Shown one piece after another: positions 1-11,531 of a stretch of 64,000 nt of DNA. The DNA lies in NCBI RefSeq assembly GCF_000350225.1, contig NW_005179144.1:1-64000 (forward strand), written 5' to 3'. Position 1 is the first letter of the stretch; every line of letters begins with the position of its first letter. A program made the translations under genes and the position numbers. The stretch comes from Chondrus crispus (Eukaryota > Rhodophyta > Florideophyceae > Gigartinales > Gigartinaceae). The notes under the pieces are model-generated. The model was not told where the DNA came from. It made no database searches and saw nothing but the letters and a program-made list of their open reading frames with translations.

Positions 1-50
1 ACCGACGCCGTCGCTGGTGTCCGACGCCTCTCCCACGAAAACGCAAAATT

Positions 51-419
51 CGCGCCCCACCCCGTGACGCCCGTTGCGCCGTGAGCCTATGACTCACGCT
101 CGTGCTGTCAACACGTGCGCGTCACACCGCACGACTCCGCGTCCACAGCCGGCCCCTCCCAGCGCTGCAGAGTCGCGCCCCACCCCGTGACGCCCGCTGC
201 ACCGTGAGTTTATGGCACGCGCTCGCGCCGTCGACACGCGCGCGTCACACCGTACGACTCCGCGTTCACAGCCGGCCCCTCCCAGCGCTGCAGAGTCGCG
301 CCCCACTCCGTGACGCCCGCTGCACCGTGAGTCTATGGCACGCGCTCGCGCCGTCGACACGCGCGCGTCACACCGCACGACTCCGCGTCCACAGCTGGCC
401 CCTCCCAGCGCTGTAGAGC
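51..419. repeat. 123-bp minisatellite, three tandem units
   Basis: The phrase CGCGCCCCAC recurs with small changes at 51, 174 and 297, an exact 123-bp spacing. The unit is GC-rich and a multiple of three, so both strands stay open and give Arg/Ala/Ser-rich repeat peptides, which I read as by-products. The array ends near 419 in unrelated sequence. Confidence 0.85.
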
Positions 420-1187
420 CGAGCCCTTCCTCGCGGCCGCTGCGCCCCCCACCTCCCCCATACGGTTGTTTTCAAATAATTTGCATATCCGAGCTATTTT
501 GGCGTTGTCCAAAATGTAGGGCAACCCCCCTTCAGTTGTTCAATTATTCGAAGTCTGGCAAGATGAGAGACGCGTCAGCGATTTTTTGTACCTAGCCGTC
601 GAAACCTCCCCCACGGAGCACTGGGAGGCTTTTGGCCTTATGATCGGTATGTATACATGATATGTATGCAACTGTACCAGTATCGTTCTATCGTTCTTCT
701 CGTCTTTGTCCAAGTTTTTCCATCACTCCTGTGACGTTGAAATCTCGCATCCGCTCTTGCAATGACCTTCAAACATTCAAGCCAACATGCCAATGAGTCG
801 CCCGTGACACTCTTCAGACACTCTTCAGACACTCTTCTCCCACGTCCGTCCCTCTTCCACCCTTTCCTTTCTCCCTCGTCCCTCGATACAGCGTCCCGCT
901 CGCTGCCGCTGCCCGCACACATGCCTTACGAATGATAGGTTGCCCATGTCCCATTCGCGATGCTCTATGCAGGTGGCGTTAACGCCACCTGTTCAGGTCG
1001 AACCCTTCTATCTCGCTCGTACTGTAGCGCGGCGACGGCCGCATCTGCACTCTCGCTTCAAACTCTACCGACACCACCCGTTTCGCACACTTTGAAACAC
1101 GCAAAAAAAATTTACTGAACGACAAACACACGATGAGCACGCATTACTTACAACTAAAGCCTTTTCCTCCAACCTTGGTCCCACGTC
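420..1187. other. Intergenic, no supported gene
   Basis: AT/GC-mixed sequence with only short unsupported reading frames. A short direct repeat of ACACTCTTCAGAC lies near 810-835. I see no conserved gene, RNA or element end here. Confidence 0.5.
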
Positions 1188-1634
1188 TCACTCCCTTCCG
1201 CCAAGCAGAGCTGTAGCAAACCCCCTCATCACTTCTATCGTATCACGACCGTAGTCCCTCAGCCCCGCAATCTCCCGGCGCGCCTGTGACACCGCATCTC
1301 CAATGTTCCCGTCGGCGAGTAGTTGAAACTGCACCTCGTTCAGGCGGTGCAGCATCAGTTTCTGTGATGCAATTCGTCCAGCGATGCTCTGTAGACACCG
1401 CTGCAGCCCCGCTGCCATCGGCTCCGACGCCGACGGTAGGGGAGATGGCGCATCCGTCACGTGCGAAGCACCCTCCATCCCGCAAGCGATTGCCGCCAGC
1501 ACTTCGTCGCTCTCAGTGCTCATCGACAATGGCAGTGCTGGTGAACACACTTGGTCTTCATATCTATCGCTCAGCGTGCCCTCATGCTCACCCTGCATCT
1601 CCTGCGTCCTCATCACATTCGCGTGCAACGTCAT
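1188..1634 (-). CDS. Hypothetical protein, 148 aa, helical
   Basis: The frame encodes a protein with a flexible Ser/Pro-rich first half and a second half with heptad-like Leu/Ile/Ala spacing (MLHRLNEVQFQLLADG, then SQARREIAGLRDYG). It may form a coiled coil or helical bundle. No recognised domain is visible. The composition is protein-like rather than repeat-derived. It lies just outside the left edge of the 14-kb tandem unit, with its 5' end about 40 bp from the duplication breakpoint, so its promoter or N-terminus may have been altered by the rearrangement. It is on the same strand as the GATA gene next door, but a stop and the breakpoint separate them. Function unknown. Confidence 0.45.
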   Translation of the reverse strand: MTLHANVMRTQEMQGEHEGTLSDRYEDQVCSPALPLSMSTESDEVLAAIACGMEGASHVTDAPSPLPSASEPMAAGLQRCLQSIAGRIASQKLMLHRLNEVQFQLLADGNIGDAVSQARREIAGLRDYGRDTIEVMRGFATALLGGRE

Positions 1635-1759
1635 CGATCCAAATAGATGTGATACTCCATTTTCGTTGCCCTGTAGGCTTCCACCTCGCCTTCAGTGATG
1701 TGACCATCGGGAGCGTAGCCTCCTGCCACCGGCCAAGGGACGCATTTTTTCTGGGCTTC

Positions 1760-2605
1760 CTAGCCGACCGCTGCGGCGAGCTCCTCTTGTATTGCCTCCC
1801 CATATACCCGCTCCTGGTGTTGCGCGGTGACCGGCAAATACTCTACCGGGATGCTGTGATCCTTGACAGCGTAAGTTTCATATGAAGTGTCCGAGGCTGG
1901 AGATTGCTCTTCCGGGGAACCATATGGAGGCTGGTACTGTGCTTCCCAATGCGCGGGAGGCTGGTGCTGCGCTGTGCCATACGCAGACTGCTCAATTGTC
2001 GCGCATTGCTCCTCCTTAATGACGTATTGTACACGCCCAGGAGCCTGCGAGACTCGGGCTGGCTGCTCCCGAAGCGCCGGTGTGTTTTGATTCGGTTGTT
2101 GGTCGTTTCCATGGTGAACAAAGCGGCCAGGCTGTTTCGTATTGTTGGCAACTGGCACATCTTGTCGGTGTTGCTGCAGCGCAACAGCCTTCTTGAACGT
2201 CTTTTTCTGCGGAACTGCCTTGCGTTCACTCGATTTGACCTTGGCGTTGGCCCCCTTCTTCCCGCGCTTCTTGGAAATACCCCCTTCGAGGGCGGCGCGG
2301 ATGTTTTTGGAGCGGCGCAAGCGGCATGCGTTGCAAAGCGTTGCAACGCCGCCCGATCCGCTACGGCGGACGGGGGTAATGATGGTTTTGCACCTGGCAC
2401 AAGTCCAAGGGGTTCCATCTGGTAGAAAGCGAATGATCCCTTTGGGCTTGCGCTTGGAGCAGCCCTTGCAAGCAGGTGGGGGGGTAAGAGGTTTGGGAAC
2501 GGGAGGAGTGAAGCGAGCAACGGAAGCGTCGAGGGAGTTTGGGGGAGGCTCTGTAGGGCAACCGATAGGGAAGAACGGTGTTTGGGGGGAGGCGGTGAGA
2601 AACAT
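1760..2605 (-). CDS. GATA-type zinc-finger protein (copy 1)
   Basis: Probable DNA-binding transcription factor of 281 aa. It has a single GATA-type finger, C69-x2-C72-x18-C91-x2-C94 (CARCK...CNACRLRR), the four zinc ligands of the family. A CKGC motif at 46-49, followed by KRKPKG, adds a basic Cys pair. Downstream comes a lysine-rich stretch (SKKRGKKGANAKVKSSERK), a likely nuclear localisation and DNA-backbone contact region, then a long Gln/Pro/Tyr-rich tail (QHQPPAHWEAQYQPP) resembling an activation domain. The frame is open upstream to 3007, but I choose the ATG at 2605. It is the start shared with the second copy, and a minus-strand TATA box lies about 120 bp upstream. The finger and linker differ from copy 2 by a few conservative changes. 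The target is unknown. Confidence 0.8.
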   Translation of the reverse strand: MFLTASPQTPFFPIGCPTEPPPNSLDASVARFTPPVPKPLTPPPACKGCSKRKPKGIIRFLPDGTPWTCARCKTIITPVRRSGSGGVATLCNACRLRRSKNIRAALEGGISKKRGKKGANAKVKSSERKAVPQKKTFKKAVALQQHRQDVPVANNTKQPGRFVHHGNDQQPNQNTPALREQPARVSQAPGRVQYVIKEEQCATIEQSAYGTAQHQPPAHWEAQYQPPYGSPEEQSPASDTSYETYAVKDHSIPVEYLPVTAQHQERVYGEAIQEELAAAVG

Positions 2606-2723
2606 GTTGGAGAGTTGGTGGTATCGTAGAACGAAAAAAAAAGGAGTGAAGATGAGATGATGAGCGTCGGGATGAGGGGTGAGGAGGGGGGAGGGACGAA
2701 AGCTAGTACGGCGGGGTTGGCTG

Positions 2724-2731
2724 TTTATAAA
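2724..2731 (-). promoter_or_regulatory. TATA box for GATA gene, copy 1
   Basis: On the minus strand the sequence reads CTTTATAAACAG, a good TATA element about 120 bp upstream of the chosen ATG (2605). It is conserved in the second copy. Confidence 0.55.
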
Positions 2732-3186
2732 GAGCGGGGATATGGACGACGGTGTGGGTGGGGGAAAGGGGTTCGCTAAGGCGGAGAGCGGTTCGTTACC
2801 ATATGATTCACTCGGTTGGGGGGATGAGAGGGGCGAGCGAGGGACTGTTCCCCGTGAGAGGCAGATTGTATGAGCGCGGGCCTGCCGATGCAGCCCGCAG
2901 GAGGGCCACAATGGAGGAAAGGGCGGGGATGGGCGGGGGGAGATGGGGGAGGTAGAGGGGGGGGCCGCCGCTTGCAAGACAGTGGGGTTGAGCAGCCAGC
3001 TGCACATAGCGCCGTGCAGCCGGCTGCATATGGGAGTTTAGACAGTAAGAAGGCAGGGGCGGGGATGGTTGGGGGCGATGAAAGGAGTCCACGGAGGGGA
3101 AGAGGGGTCCCGTACGGGGGGGGGAAGAAGGAGGGGAGTGCGGAAGCGGGCGGCTGTGCACGAGCGCGTCCGGGAGACTCAGCTCG

Positions 3187-3194
3187 TATATAAT
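3187..3194 (+). promoter_or_regulatory. TATA-like box, plus strand
   Basis: TATATAAT about 50 bp upstream of the ATG at 3245, in otherwise GC-rich sequence. It is preserved in copy 2 at 17622-17629. It could drive the small open frame that follows. Confidence 0.35.
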
Positions 3195-3244
3195 CCCTAA
3201 ACTCTACTTGCTCGTGACCGCGGGGAGCGTGTTATGTGAAGAGC

Positions 3245-3598
3245 ATGCAGGCTCGTCCAAAGGACGTGCTGCACGACTTCGTTGAGATGTGCACCGGCGT
3301 GCAGCCTGACCCCTTCCTACCATTCCCGAAGCTTGCTCCTCCGTCCCACGACGTCACCTCCCTCTGTCCTGTCGAAACGAAAAAAGAAAAAACCTCCATC
3401 TTCACCCATTCCGCCCTCCCTTCGTATCCCCTTGGTACCCATCCCCGCTCCCTACCCCCACCACCCAAACATAATCCTCCCCCCACACCCGACCCCCGCG
3501 CCCGCACCTCCTCTTTCTTCGCAGCAACGGACTATCCCAGTATTCCAGGTCCGTCACTGCGTCTGTGGTCCCAGCATAAAGCGTTTTGGCTTTGGTAA
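3245..3598 (+). CDS. Possible small Pro-rich protein (copy 1)
   Basis: An ATG 50 bp after a TATA-like box opens 117 codons beginning MQARPKDVLHDFVEMC and becoming Pro/Ser-rich. The first 30 residues look protein-like; the rest follows pyrimidine-rich DNA and could be chance. Copy 2 keeps the frame but stops 14 codons earlier after a single-base difference, which argues against strong constraint at the C-terminus. No domain recognised. Confidence 0.25.
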   Translation: MQARPKDVLHDFVEMCTGVQPDPFLPFPKLAPPSHDVTSLCPVETKKEKTSIFTHSALPSYPLGTHPRSLPPPPKHNPPPTPDPRARTSSFFAATDYPSIPGPSLRLWSQHKAFWLW

Positions 3599-3789
3599 GA
3601 CTTGAATCTTTAGTGCAGATGTGCAGTATGAGTGATAGCGCCCTGCGTGAGTTCCTTGAAAGCAGTGATGCAAGAAAAGTGGCTTTAAAAAGTCGAAATT
3701 TCAATTTTCTTACACTGCCAGGTTCGATATAGAGCCGTTTTCGTCCCACAGACACAGGTCAGCACTATATTACCAATACAGGAAATGTT

Positions 3790-3902
3790 AGTATGGGTGG
3801 CCACCCATACTAGAATCACCCTCCGAAAAGTTATCAAATTTTAATAAAGTTGTAGTATGGCTGGCCACCCATACAGCAAAATGAAATCTTGTCGCGCGAC
3901 AA
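3790..3902. mobile_element. Short palindromic MITE-like element
   Basis: Starts with a perfect 22-bp palindrome (AGTATGGGTGG and its complement), then a second half-palindrome with GGCTGGCCACCC at 3855-3875. It ends in the perfect 14-bp palindrome TTGTCGCGCGACAA at 3889-3902. It is related to the 138-bp MITE family by the GGTGGCCA and TCGCGCGA motifs. Confidence 0.6.
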
Positions 3903-4244
3903 CCGCACTAGAATCACACCCAAATCACCCCCCAAAACATTACCAAAAATCACCCTAACGCAATGTATTACACGTGCGAACAGAAATGCTTTGTATGACA
4001 CGTGGTGATCAAAACGCAATCTATAACACGTTACACTGTCGAACATTAATTAATGCATATTATAAACACTATATATCTAACTTTGATTTAATTAATGTCG
4101 AGCAGTACCATCACTAGAACAATGGCACTCCGGAACTCCGCGTCCTTAGGACGTAATCGCCGAACATTACACTGTCGGACATTAATTAAGTCCCCACGTC
4201 TAAAACATTGCATTTTATTCGCCACGAGTAATACATTGCATTTT

Positions 4245-4382
4245 TGTCGTGCAACAAGATTTTCAAAAGCTGTATGGGTGGCCAGCCATACTGGAATCGA
4301 CCTCTAAAAAATTAGCAAAAATTACATTAGTTGCAGTATGGCTGGCCACCCATACAGCTTTTGAAAATCTTGTTGCACGACA
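4245..4382. mobile_element. 138-bp MITE with perfect 48-bp TIRs
   Basis: The first 48 bases (beginning TGTCGTGCAACAAGATTTTC) are repeated exactly as the reverse complement at the end, around a 42-bp AT-rich core. Within each arm is an imperfect palindrome GTATGGGTGGCCAGCCATAC. It is flanked by similar ACATTGCAT words. A non-autonomous DNA element; the transposase family cannot be told from the ends alone. Confidence 0.85.
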
Positions 4383-5100
4383 GAACATTGCATATCATAC
4401 CAAAGACCTTGCCTGCTTTTGGAAGCCTGCACGATGTACCCTGATATTTTTGAGAGCCCGGCAGGGCTCTATAGTCGTGAAATCCCCCACTACTACTGAA
4501 CAACAAACTTTACTTATATATCCTTTGCCAATCTATCGTGGAATCGACTACGTCTTTTAAGCCCTAATGTCACAATACGAAGTCTAGAGTGCTGTAGAGT
4601 GCAGTAATAAGTCTGCAAATAAATAGACCCAATGCATTAAACAAGCACACCAACTGGAATGGATGTCGTGCGCGAGGACTGCTATTAATTAATCCCCTAC
4701 TCCGTCAATCCCCTAATTAGAAATATTGCAATTAGTAAATAATTGACGTTAATATTTAATGATCATTTAATTGTTGCACAAGCTCTACCATCATCCAGAC
4801 AATGGTGCTCCAAAACCGAGCGTCCTTGGGACGCGATCTCGTTATTAATTAACGCATATTGCAATCATTATATATTTAATGCTCACGTACATGGCTTTCA
4901 CACAACTTTCGATGACAGCAAGATCCGACAATTGTACAACAGTGTTGTTCGTTATTACGAAGTCTTCTTGTGAGCCCACAGTAGAGCCTCTCTGCCTGTG
5001 GAGAGATCGGAGTTCTGGAAGGCGCAGGGCGGAAAGGTGCATGCACCGTTTGGGGGGCTGGAAGCGTTTGGTTGTGGTGCAAATATTTCTTAAAATGACG

Positions 5101-5325
5101 ATGTCGTACGACACTCTTCGCCAGTCTGTGATCAGTGACCACTGATCACAGACCCATTGATCACAGGGCCATTTGCCAAAAAATTTGGAATCTAAAATTT
5201 TGTCAAATTTTACAGCAAGGACGATGTCGTACGACACCCTTTGCCGGTCTGTGATCAGTGACCACTGATCACAGACCCACTGATCACAGACCCACTGATC
5301 ACAGACCCACTGATCACAGGGCCAA
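5101..5325. repeat. GATC-palindrome modules (pair)
   Basis: Two tandem modules, each starting ATGTCGTACGACA and followed by a near-perfect palindrome CTGTGATCAGTG/ACCACTGATCACAG. The trailing half-sites CCACTGATCACAGA are tandemly repeated, three extra copies in the second module. Related modules recur throughout the window. Confidence 0.8.
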
Positions 5326-5693
5326 ATTCTAAAACATTTTCTAAAAATTTGCAATCTTAAGTTTTGGCGATGACAACTTCGCCACGAGCGATACCCGCTC
5401 TACTCACAGGCCCGTTGACAGTTTTTTCGCCCTAAAGTTAGCCTCCCTCTATCTGAAGTACTTTCCATTTAATATTGAGGTCTTCTAAAACTGTACTATC
5501 CCATTAACGCGAGTATTGCTCTGTACCCACAGACCCTTCTACATTATCACCGCCCTAAAGCCAGACTCGCTCTATCTGAAGTACTTTCCATTAACATTAA
5601 GGTCTTCAAAAACTGTACCATCCTATTAACGCAAATATTTTTTCGATATTATTGGGCTGCCGTTTTAACCGGTTGTGTCCAAGATTTGGAGGT

Positions 5694-5742
5694 GTCGTAC
5701 GACACCCCTCCTTGGTCTGTGATCAGTGACCACTGATCACAG
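5694..5742. repeat. GATC-palindrome module (single)
   Basis: GGTGTCGTACGACACC, a perfect 16-bp palindrome, followed by TCTGTGATCAGTG and its mirror half. Same family as 5101-5325. Confidence 0.75.
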
Positions 5743-6385
5743 AACCAAAATCTAAGACATTTTTCTAAAATTTGGAATCAATGAAGGTCGTGCGCGAGGA
5801 CCGTTGTACGTGGGAGTTGTCTGCATAATTGCTTGGTAGTGTCAGCTATTAACTCTTGCTTGACTGTGTCAGACATTACTTAGTCCCCTACTCCATTAAT
5901 TTCCTAAATACAAATATTGTAACTAGTAAATAATTGAGGTAATTTTTAATGATCATTTAATTGATGCACAAGCTCTACCATCATCCAGACAATGGTGCTT
6001 CAAACCCTTGCGTCTTTGGGACGCAGTTTGGTAATTAATTGGGGCATGTTGTAATCATTATACATTTAATGTTAATATTTAGTTTTCAATTAGTTAGAAT
6101 TTTCGTGTAGTTTGATCCAGACGACAGTACAGCACACCATACGTAATGAGACGCAGGCCATGGGTCATACCGTAGTTTCCACGCAATAAAGTATCCGACG
6201 GACACCCGTTTCTTCGTGATCGGAGGGTATCGGAGTTCACGGAACCACACTTCGAAAGCAGTGATGCAAGAAAAGTGGCATTTAAAAGTCGAAATTTCAA
6301 TTTTCTTATACTGCCAGGTTCGATATAGAGCCGTTTTCGTCCCACTGGCACAGGTCAGCACTATATTACCAATACAGGAAATGTT

Positions 6386-6497
6386 AGTATGGGTGGCCAC
6401 CCATACTAGAATCACCCTCCGAAAGTTATCAAATTTTAATAAAGTTGTAGTATGGCTGGCCACCCATACAGCAAAATGAAATCTTGTCGCGCGACAA
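6386..6497. mobile_element. Short palindromic MITE-like element
   Basis: Second copy of the element at 3790-3902, with the 22-bp GGTGGCCACC palindrome at the left and TTGTCGCGCGACAA at the right. Confidence 0.6.
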
Positions 6498-6833
6498 CCA
6501 TACTACAATCATACTCAAATCACGCCCCAAAAAATATCAAAAATCTTAGATTTAACGTTAATAATTTAATATTTAACTACTATTTAATTAATGTCGAGCA
6601 GTACCATCATTAGAACAATGGTACCCCGAAACTTTGCGTCCTTACGACGCGATTGCGGAACATTACACTGTCGGACATGAATTAATGCATTTCATAAACA
6701 CTATATACTTAACATAAATATTTAACTACGATTTAATAAATGTCTTGGTCGCCACGTGTACTTCATTGCATTTTAGTCATCTACACGTGTAGTACATTGC
6801 ATTTTATTCGCCACGAGTAATACATTGCATTTT

Positions 6834-6971
6834 TGTCGTGCAACAAGATTTTCAAAAGCTGTATGGGTGGCCAGCCATACTGGAATCGACCTCCAAAAAA
6901 TTAGCAAAAATTACATTAGTTGCAGTATGGCTGGCCACCCATACAGCTTTTGAAAATCTTGTTGCACGACA
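6834..6971. mobile_element. 138-bp MITE with 48-bp TIRs
   Basis: Same family, length and TIRs as 4245-4382; the core differs by a few bases. Confidence 0.85.
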
Positions 6972-7564
6972 GAACATTGCATATCATACCAAAGACCTTG
7001 CCTGCTCTTGCAAGCCTGCGCGATTTACCCTGATATTTTTGAGAGCCCGGCAGGGCTCTATAGTCGAAAAATCCCCCACTATAACTGAACAACAAACTTT
7101 ACTTATATATCCTTTGCCAATCTATCGTGAAATTGACTACGTCTTTTAAGCCGTAATGTCACAATACGAAGTCTAGAGTGCCCTAGAGTGCAGTAATAAG
7201 TCTGCAAATATATAGACCCAATGCAATAAACAAGCACACCAACTCGAATGGAGGTCGTGTGTGACGACCGTTGTACGTGGGAGTTGTCCGCGTAATTGCT
7301 GGACAGTGTCAGCTGTTAACTCTTGCTTGACAGTGTCAGACATTAATTAATCTCCCACTCCATTAATCCCCTAATTAGAAATATTGTAATTAGTAAATAA
7401 TTGTGGTTAATATTTAATGATCATTTAATTGTTGCACAAGCTCTACCATCATCCAGACAATGGTGCTCCAAACCCCGGCGTCCTTGGGACGCGATTTCGT
7501 TACTAATTAGCGCATGTTGTAATCATTATAAATTTAATGTTAATATTGAGTTTTCAATTAGTTA

Positions 7565-7665
7565 GAATTTTCCTGGACTTGGGAAGCCGTCAGCGTAGGA
7601 AAGTCGGTCGAAGAACTTTTTGGAAGTATACAGCCACCGGCCCCCACTGTTAGGAATGTACATGG
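7565..7665 (-). pseudogene. Captured fragment of ParB/oxygenase gene
   Basis: On the minus strand this 100-bp piece encodes MYIPNSGGRWLYTSKK, then a short deletion, then the equivalent of FPTLMASQVQE. It matches the oxygenase domain of the gene at 43110-46522 (DNA around 45830-45940), including flanking nucleotides. It starts directly at the end of the AT-rich repeat module (TTTTCAATTAGTTAGAATTTTC). It is a fossil of that gene family inside the helicase-bearing unit. Confidence 0.8.
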
Positions 7666-7995
7666 ACAACTGTGTTCCCGTAATCCCCCTCCTCCCCCTA
7701 ATCTCAAATTCGAGATGCACACTCATAACTTCAACCAAAAGCAAAATTGCTCAACCTGCACCTCATTCAGACTCTGGCAAACCACAGATCAAATTCACAT
7801 CCCCATTCCCTTCTGACGCCATACAGCGACGTGTTTCCCTAACTCACGTAATCACCCTTAATTTCATGACCCTACTTCCTTGACACCCACTACTAACTAT
7901 GCCAAATTCTCCACATCATCGTAGAACTTCACCACGTATCGGAACGTCAACCCTTCCTTTCTGTGCTACCCAGGCTCCCCGGTCTCCTACTCAGT

Positions 7996-10900
7996 ATGAG
8001 CCCCTCGCAGGTCTTATTTCGACGCAATGTTTACATATACAGGGTTCTCGTACTCACTGACCCCCCGCTCTCTCTCTTTACCTCTTCTCTTCTTCCCCAG
8101 CGTTTCGCATCCCCGAAACCCCTCACCTCTCCCCTCCTTTCCCGCTCTCTCCCGACTTCACGCGCAATGACTACGCCATCGCATGCCGCCGCTTTCGTCC
8201 GCAACGATCCTCGGGTGCCACTGCATCTCGCACCTACGTCCTTGTCTGTTGGCTTCCATTCCATCCCCCTCATCCTTGTCTGCGTCGATTGCAAGAGCGG
8301 GTCCCCCAGCGCAAGGGCCTTCAGCGACCACTTGCGCCACGTTCACAACATCCCTACTCCCCAGGCCGCACAGCGCTCTAGACTCGCAGAAGAAGCCCTC
8401 TCCTTCCACCGTACCTCTGTTTCCGATTCTCCGCTCCTTTCCGACTACCTGCAGGCTCCCCAATTCCTCCCCGATCCGGCCATCACTCTTCCGATCAAGA
8501 GCCTCCCCCCGCTTCAAGGATTCACTTGCAAATTAGTCTACTTCTGTCCTCTTTGCAAGCTCTCCAAGGGCACCCCGAAACGGCTTCGACAGCATATGAA
8601 CTCCGTCCACCCGCCTGATGCACCGGGAAACCCCTCGCCGACCGAGGTTGATCAAATCATTGGCCGCGGTGCTGTTCGCGCCCAGTCTCTGTTTAGTGGT
8701 GCCAAGACCAAATACTTTCCCGTTACGGCCGAAGAGCCAATCGGGGAAATGGTCACCGTCTCCCAAGTCCCAGTCGGCATTCCTGACTCAGAAGAAGAAG
8801 ATCCCATCCAATCCGCCCCGGTGTCGTCACCCCTCCCCATGGACACAACAACCGACTCAACTCTAGACCTCATCACTCCAGACCCCAACTCCCCGTCTTA
8901 TGAGCTCCAAAAATGTGCCGCCGACGTATTGGCCCGTCTAACGTGTTCCAGTTCGGACCTGGCCCCGGGTCGACGATCTCATACCGAATTGGAGGAAAAT
9001 GACGCAGACTCCGGCATCGCCCTCCGCAACACATTCCTGTCGATCACCGACTTTGATGAAGCCCTCGAAGCTCTGCCTTTACGCCGTGAGAAGGCAGCTC
9101 AACTCACGGGTGCCGTCACGACGGACGACGTTCAAGCAATTTTATCCACGGTTGCAACCTGCGTCCATCTATACTTTCAAAGTATCGCCAAGGTCGTCAG
9201 GGACGTCACGCATGGATTTCGTCAAGCGATAAACCTCCACGGCACTACGCCCTTCCGACGGGTTCAATCCGTGGCAGAACGAAGATATGCTAGTCATGTC
9301 GCCCGCCTCCTCTTCTTCACCCATCAGACACGGGACGCCGACTTTTCCCGTAATGAACAGACTTCCGTCGCGATCGACGCCTTCTTTCATGAGCTCAATC
9401 GCACATCTCTCCACGAGACCCCAGGTGAAACTCTCTCCCACGCCTTACACAGTCGCCTTCACGATGCCATGAAAAGCTTGCTCCTCGTCCGGCTCAGGCA
9501 TGTCGACCTCCTCACCAACTTGGCCGTTCGTAATTTTGTTGTCGCCGCTACCGTCGTTGCAAGTTCCGCCCCACTCTTCGCCGAGACTTCCCCGACCCTC
9601 AGACTCGCCGAAGCCGGTGACATGAGTCACATTCTTGCCGCCCTCCAATACGCTGTTTCCGTGACAGCGATTCAAGAACTCCGCCGAGTAGCAGAAACGC
9701 CCCTTCCGGCCGCCCATCTCAACGAGAACCACCAAGATCCAGCTGCTGCCATCATCGCAACCGTCGATCAAGATGCCAACACTGCCGCTACATTCATACG
9801 AAAAACTTTGGATGTCATCATGCGAATCATAAAACATGAGGAAGGTCCAATCTCTTTCGCCGTCTGTGCCATTCACAAGCAACACCCTTGTGGAATCATC
9901 AAATCTCACCACCTCTCCATGCCTCTTTTGGGGACGATCATCACAAACCAACACAAGACTTTCGACAAGTTCTTCTACAAACACTGTCTTCTGGGGGCCG
10001 AGCTTCCTCCTGATTTCCAACGACTCGTTTTATCTCTGCGTGACGACCCCACGAACCGCGCTCCTGGCTTTTCCTTTCTCTCCTCCCTCACTTACCACGC
10101 TTCCTGGGTGCAGGCCAACGTTGCCCATCTCCTACATGCTCTAATGAATCCATCGTCCGATTACCTCCATCGCACACCTTGCGTCCACCCCACATGTTCC
10201 TTTCCGCCCAGGGTTCCTACACAAGATGAGGCATCCGGTCTTGGCCCATCCCCTACCTCTACTGCTTCTTCTGGCCAAGACCGAGAAATTCAAGTCGCTG
10301 GTGTTCGAATGACGAAAACAGGAGTCTTGCAGTTTCTCGCTCATTGCCAAATCATCCAAGACTCCCTATTTGCTATGATGCATTTTTCGTCCGGATCTCC
10401 CGGTCGAACAACCGAGATATGCACTTATAGGCTACAAAATGGGGAGAACAACATCCGGAACATCTTCATCGGCCACCACTCCGAAATTTTGTTCAACCCT
10501 GGCTACTGCAAGTCAAGGGCCGCGCTCGGTTACAACCGCGCGGTGTACCGATTTCCCGACAAGCAAACTTCGTTCCGAATGATCTCATACTTGTCGGTCA
10601 TTCGCCCTTTGGAATGCGAAATGGTCAGAGCTCTCCATGGTGACGAAGCCATGAGAACCCATTGGACATTCTTATTCGCCAACAACGGCCAACGTTTCTC
10701 ACCTGCACGTGTCACAAAGGTCATCAGGACTGCCCTGCAATTCAGGAGCATTCACATCTCCTTCAAGGATTACAGGCAGTTCACCAGTGGAATGGTTCCG
10801 CTTATATGTCAGAATAAGCTCCACAGCAGCATGAATGACATATTGGCAGAACACACCACAGCCGGACACCAACAAGCTGCGCATACCTCCTCTATCGCCC

Positions 10901-11431
10901 ACAAACACTACGGACGAACTACCTCGCTGATGCTCGACTGTCCCGCCGCCACGCTAACAAAGCACCGCCAATTCTCCCATGAATGGCACCGCCATCTGAA
11001 GCTGCCGTCATTTTATAGTGACCGCGCTTCTTCACAACCGCTCCCCCTCCAACATTCACAGCAACTCCAGTCTCGAGTGACCTCGCTATTCCAACATGAG
11101 CCGCAGCCTGTCTTCCAGGTTCATCAACCGAAACCCCTCCTTCATGCTCTCAACGGAAGCACAGCAAACGAACTGCAACAACTGCAGCCAAACCCCTCTG
11201 CTCTCAAATTCTCCAACAACTTCTCCGTAGGGTCCCACTCCAATCACAGTATTCGCCTCGATAACCCCCCGAATCATATCCTCCCTCCCCTCGTCAGGCC
11301 TCTACTGTCCGCTCTCAAAAAGGCCACACGTTCTAAATCTGCGGAATTCATGTCTCAAACGCGGTTTGCTGTCACAGCCACTGTGTCTGCGTCGCAGAAC
11401 AACACCCTCGTACTGATGCCCACCGCATCAG
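7996..11431 (+). CDS. OrsD/recombinase/RecQ fusion, 5' part (copy 1)
   Basis: First 1145 codons of the giant gene whose uninterrupted copy is at 22487-28327. It carries two OrsD-type C2H2 fingers (CVDC...HLRHVH and CPLC...HMNSVH), a long helical middle region and the tyrosine-recombinase-like segment (KDYRQFTSG...HKHYGR). It ends at MPTAS, just where the helicase Walker A lysine should follow. The frame then enters a 100-N gap. First ATG is at 7996; an alternative at 8167 (MTTPSHAAAF) sits nearer the first finger. Differences from copy 2 are scattered substitutions, so this part was intact until recently. Whether the gene is broken depends on what the gap hides. Confidence 0.75.
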
Positions 11432-11531
11432 NNNNNNNNNNNNNNNNNNNNNNNNNNNNNNNNNNNNNNNNNNNNNNNNNNNNNNNNNNNNNNNNNNNNN
11501 NNNNNNNNNNNNNNNNNNNNNNNNNNNNNNN
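11432..11531. other. Assembly gap (100 N)
   Basis: Run of exactly 100 N, a conventional filler for a gap of unknown size. It falls at the helicase Walker A motif, and the sequence after it does not match the helicase for 220 bp. Confidence 0.99.

Larger units (their letters stand above)
3650..7560. repeat. Nested MITE and palindrome block (copy 1)
   Basis: About 4 kb without a gene, built of repeated modules. A 250-bp module appears twice (around 3650-3900 and 6240-6500). The AT-rich module containing GCTCTACCATCATCCAGAC appears near 4780, 5975 and 7440. There are two 138-bp perfect-TIR MITEs, two shorter palindromic elements, and GATC-palindrome modules near 5100-5325 and 5690-5745. Short open frames here are translations of palindromes and are not genes. 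Confidence 0.8.

Noticed and set aside
4249-4560. 103-codon frame seen four times across the MITE
   Set aside because: It starts inside the MITE arm and reads through palindromes; similar peptides appear on both strands of every MITE, as expected of inverted repeats.
4845-5354. 169-codon minus-strand frame with repeated CDQWV
   Set aside because: It is a direct translation of the GATC half-site repeats.
9445-10020. 191-codon minus-strand frame inside the helicase gene
   Set aside because: Antisense shadow of a domain-bearing gene, with no recognisable features of its own.
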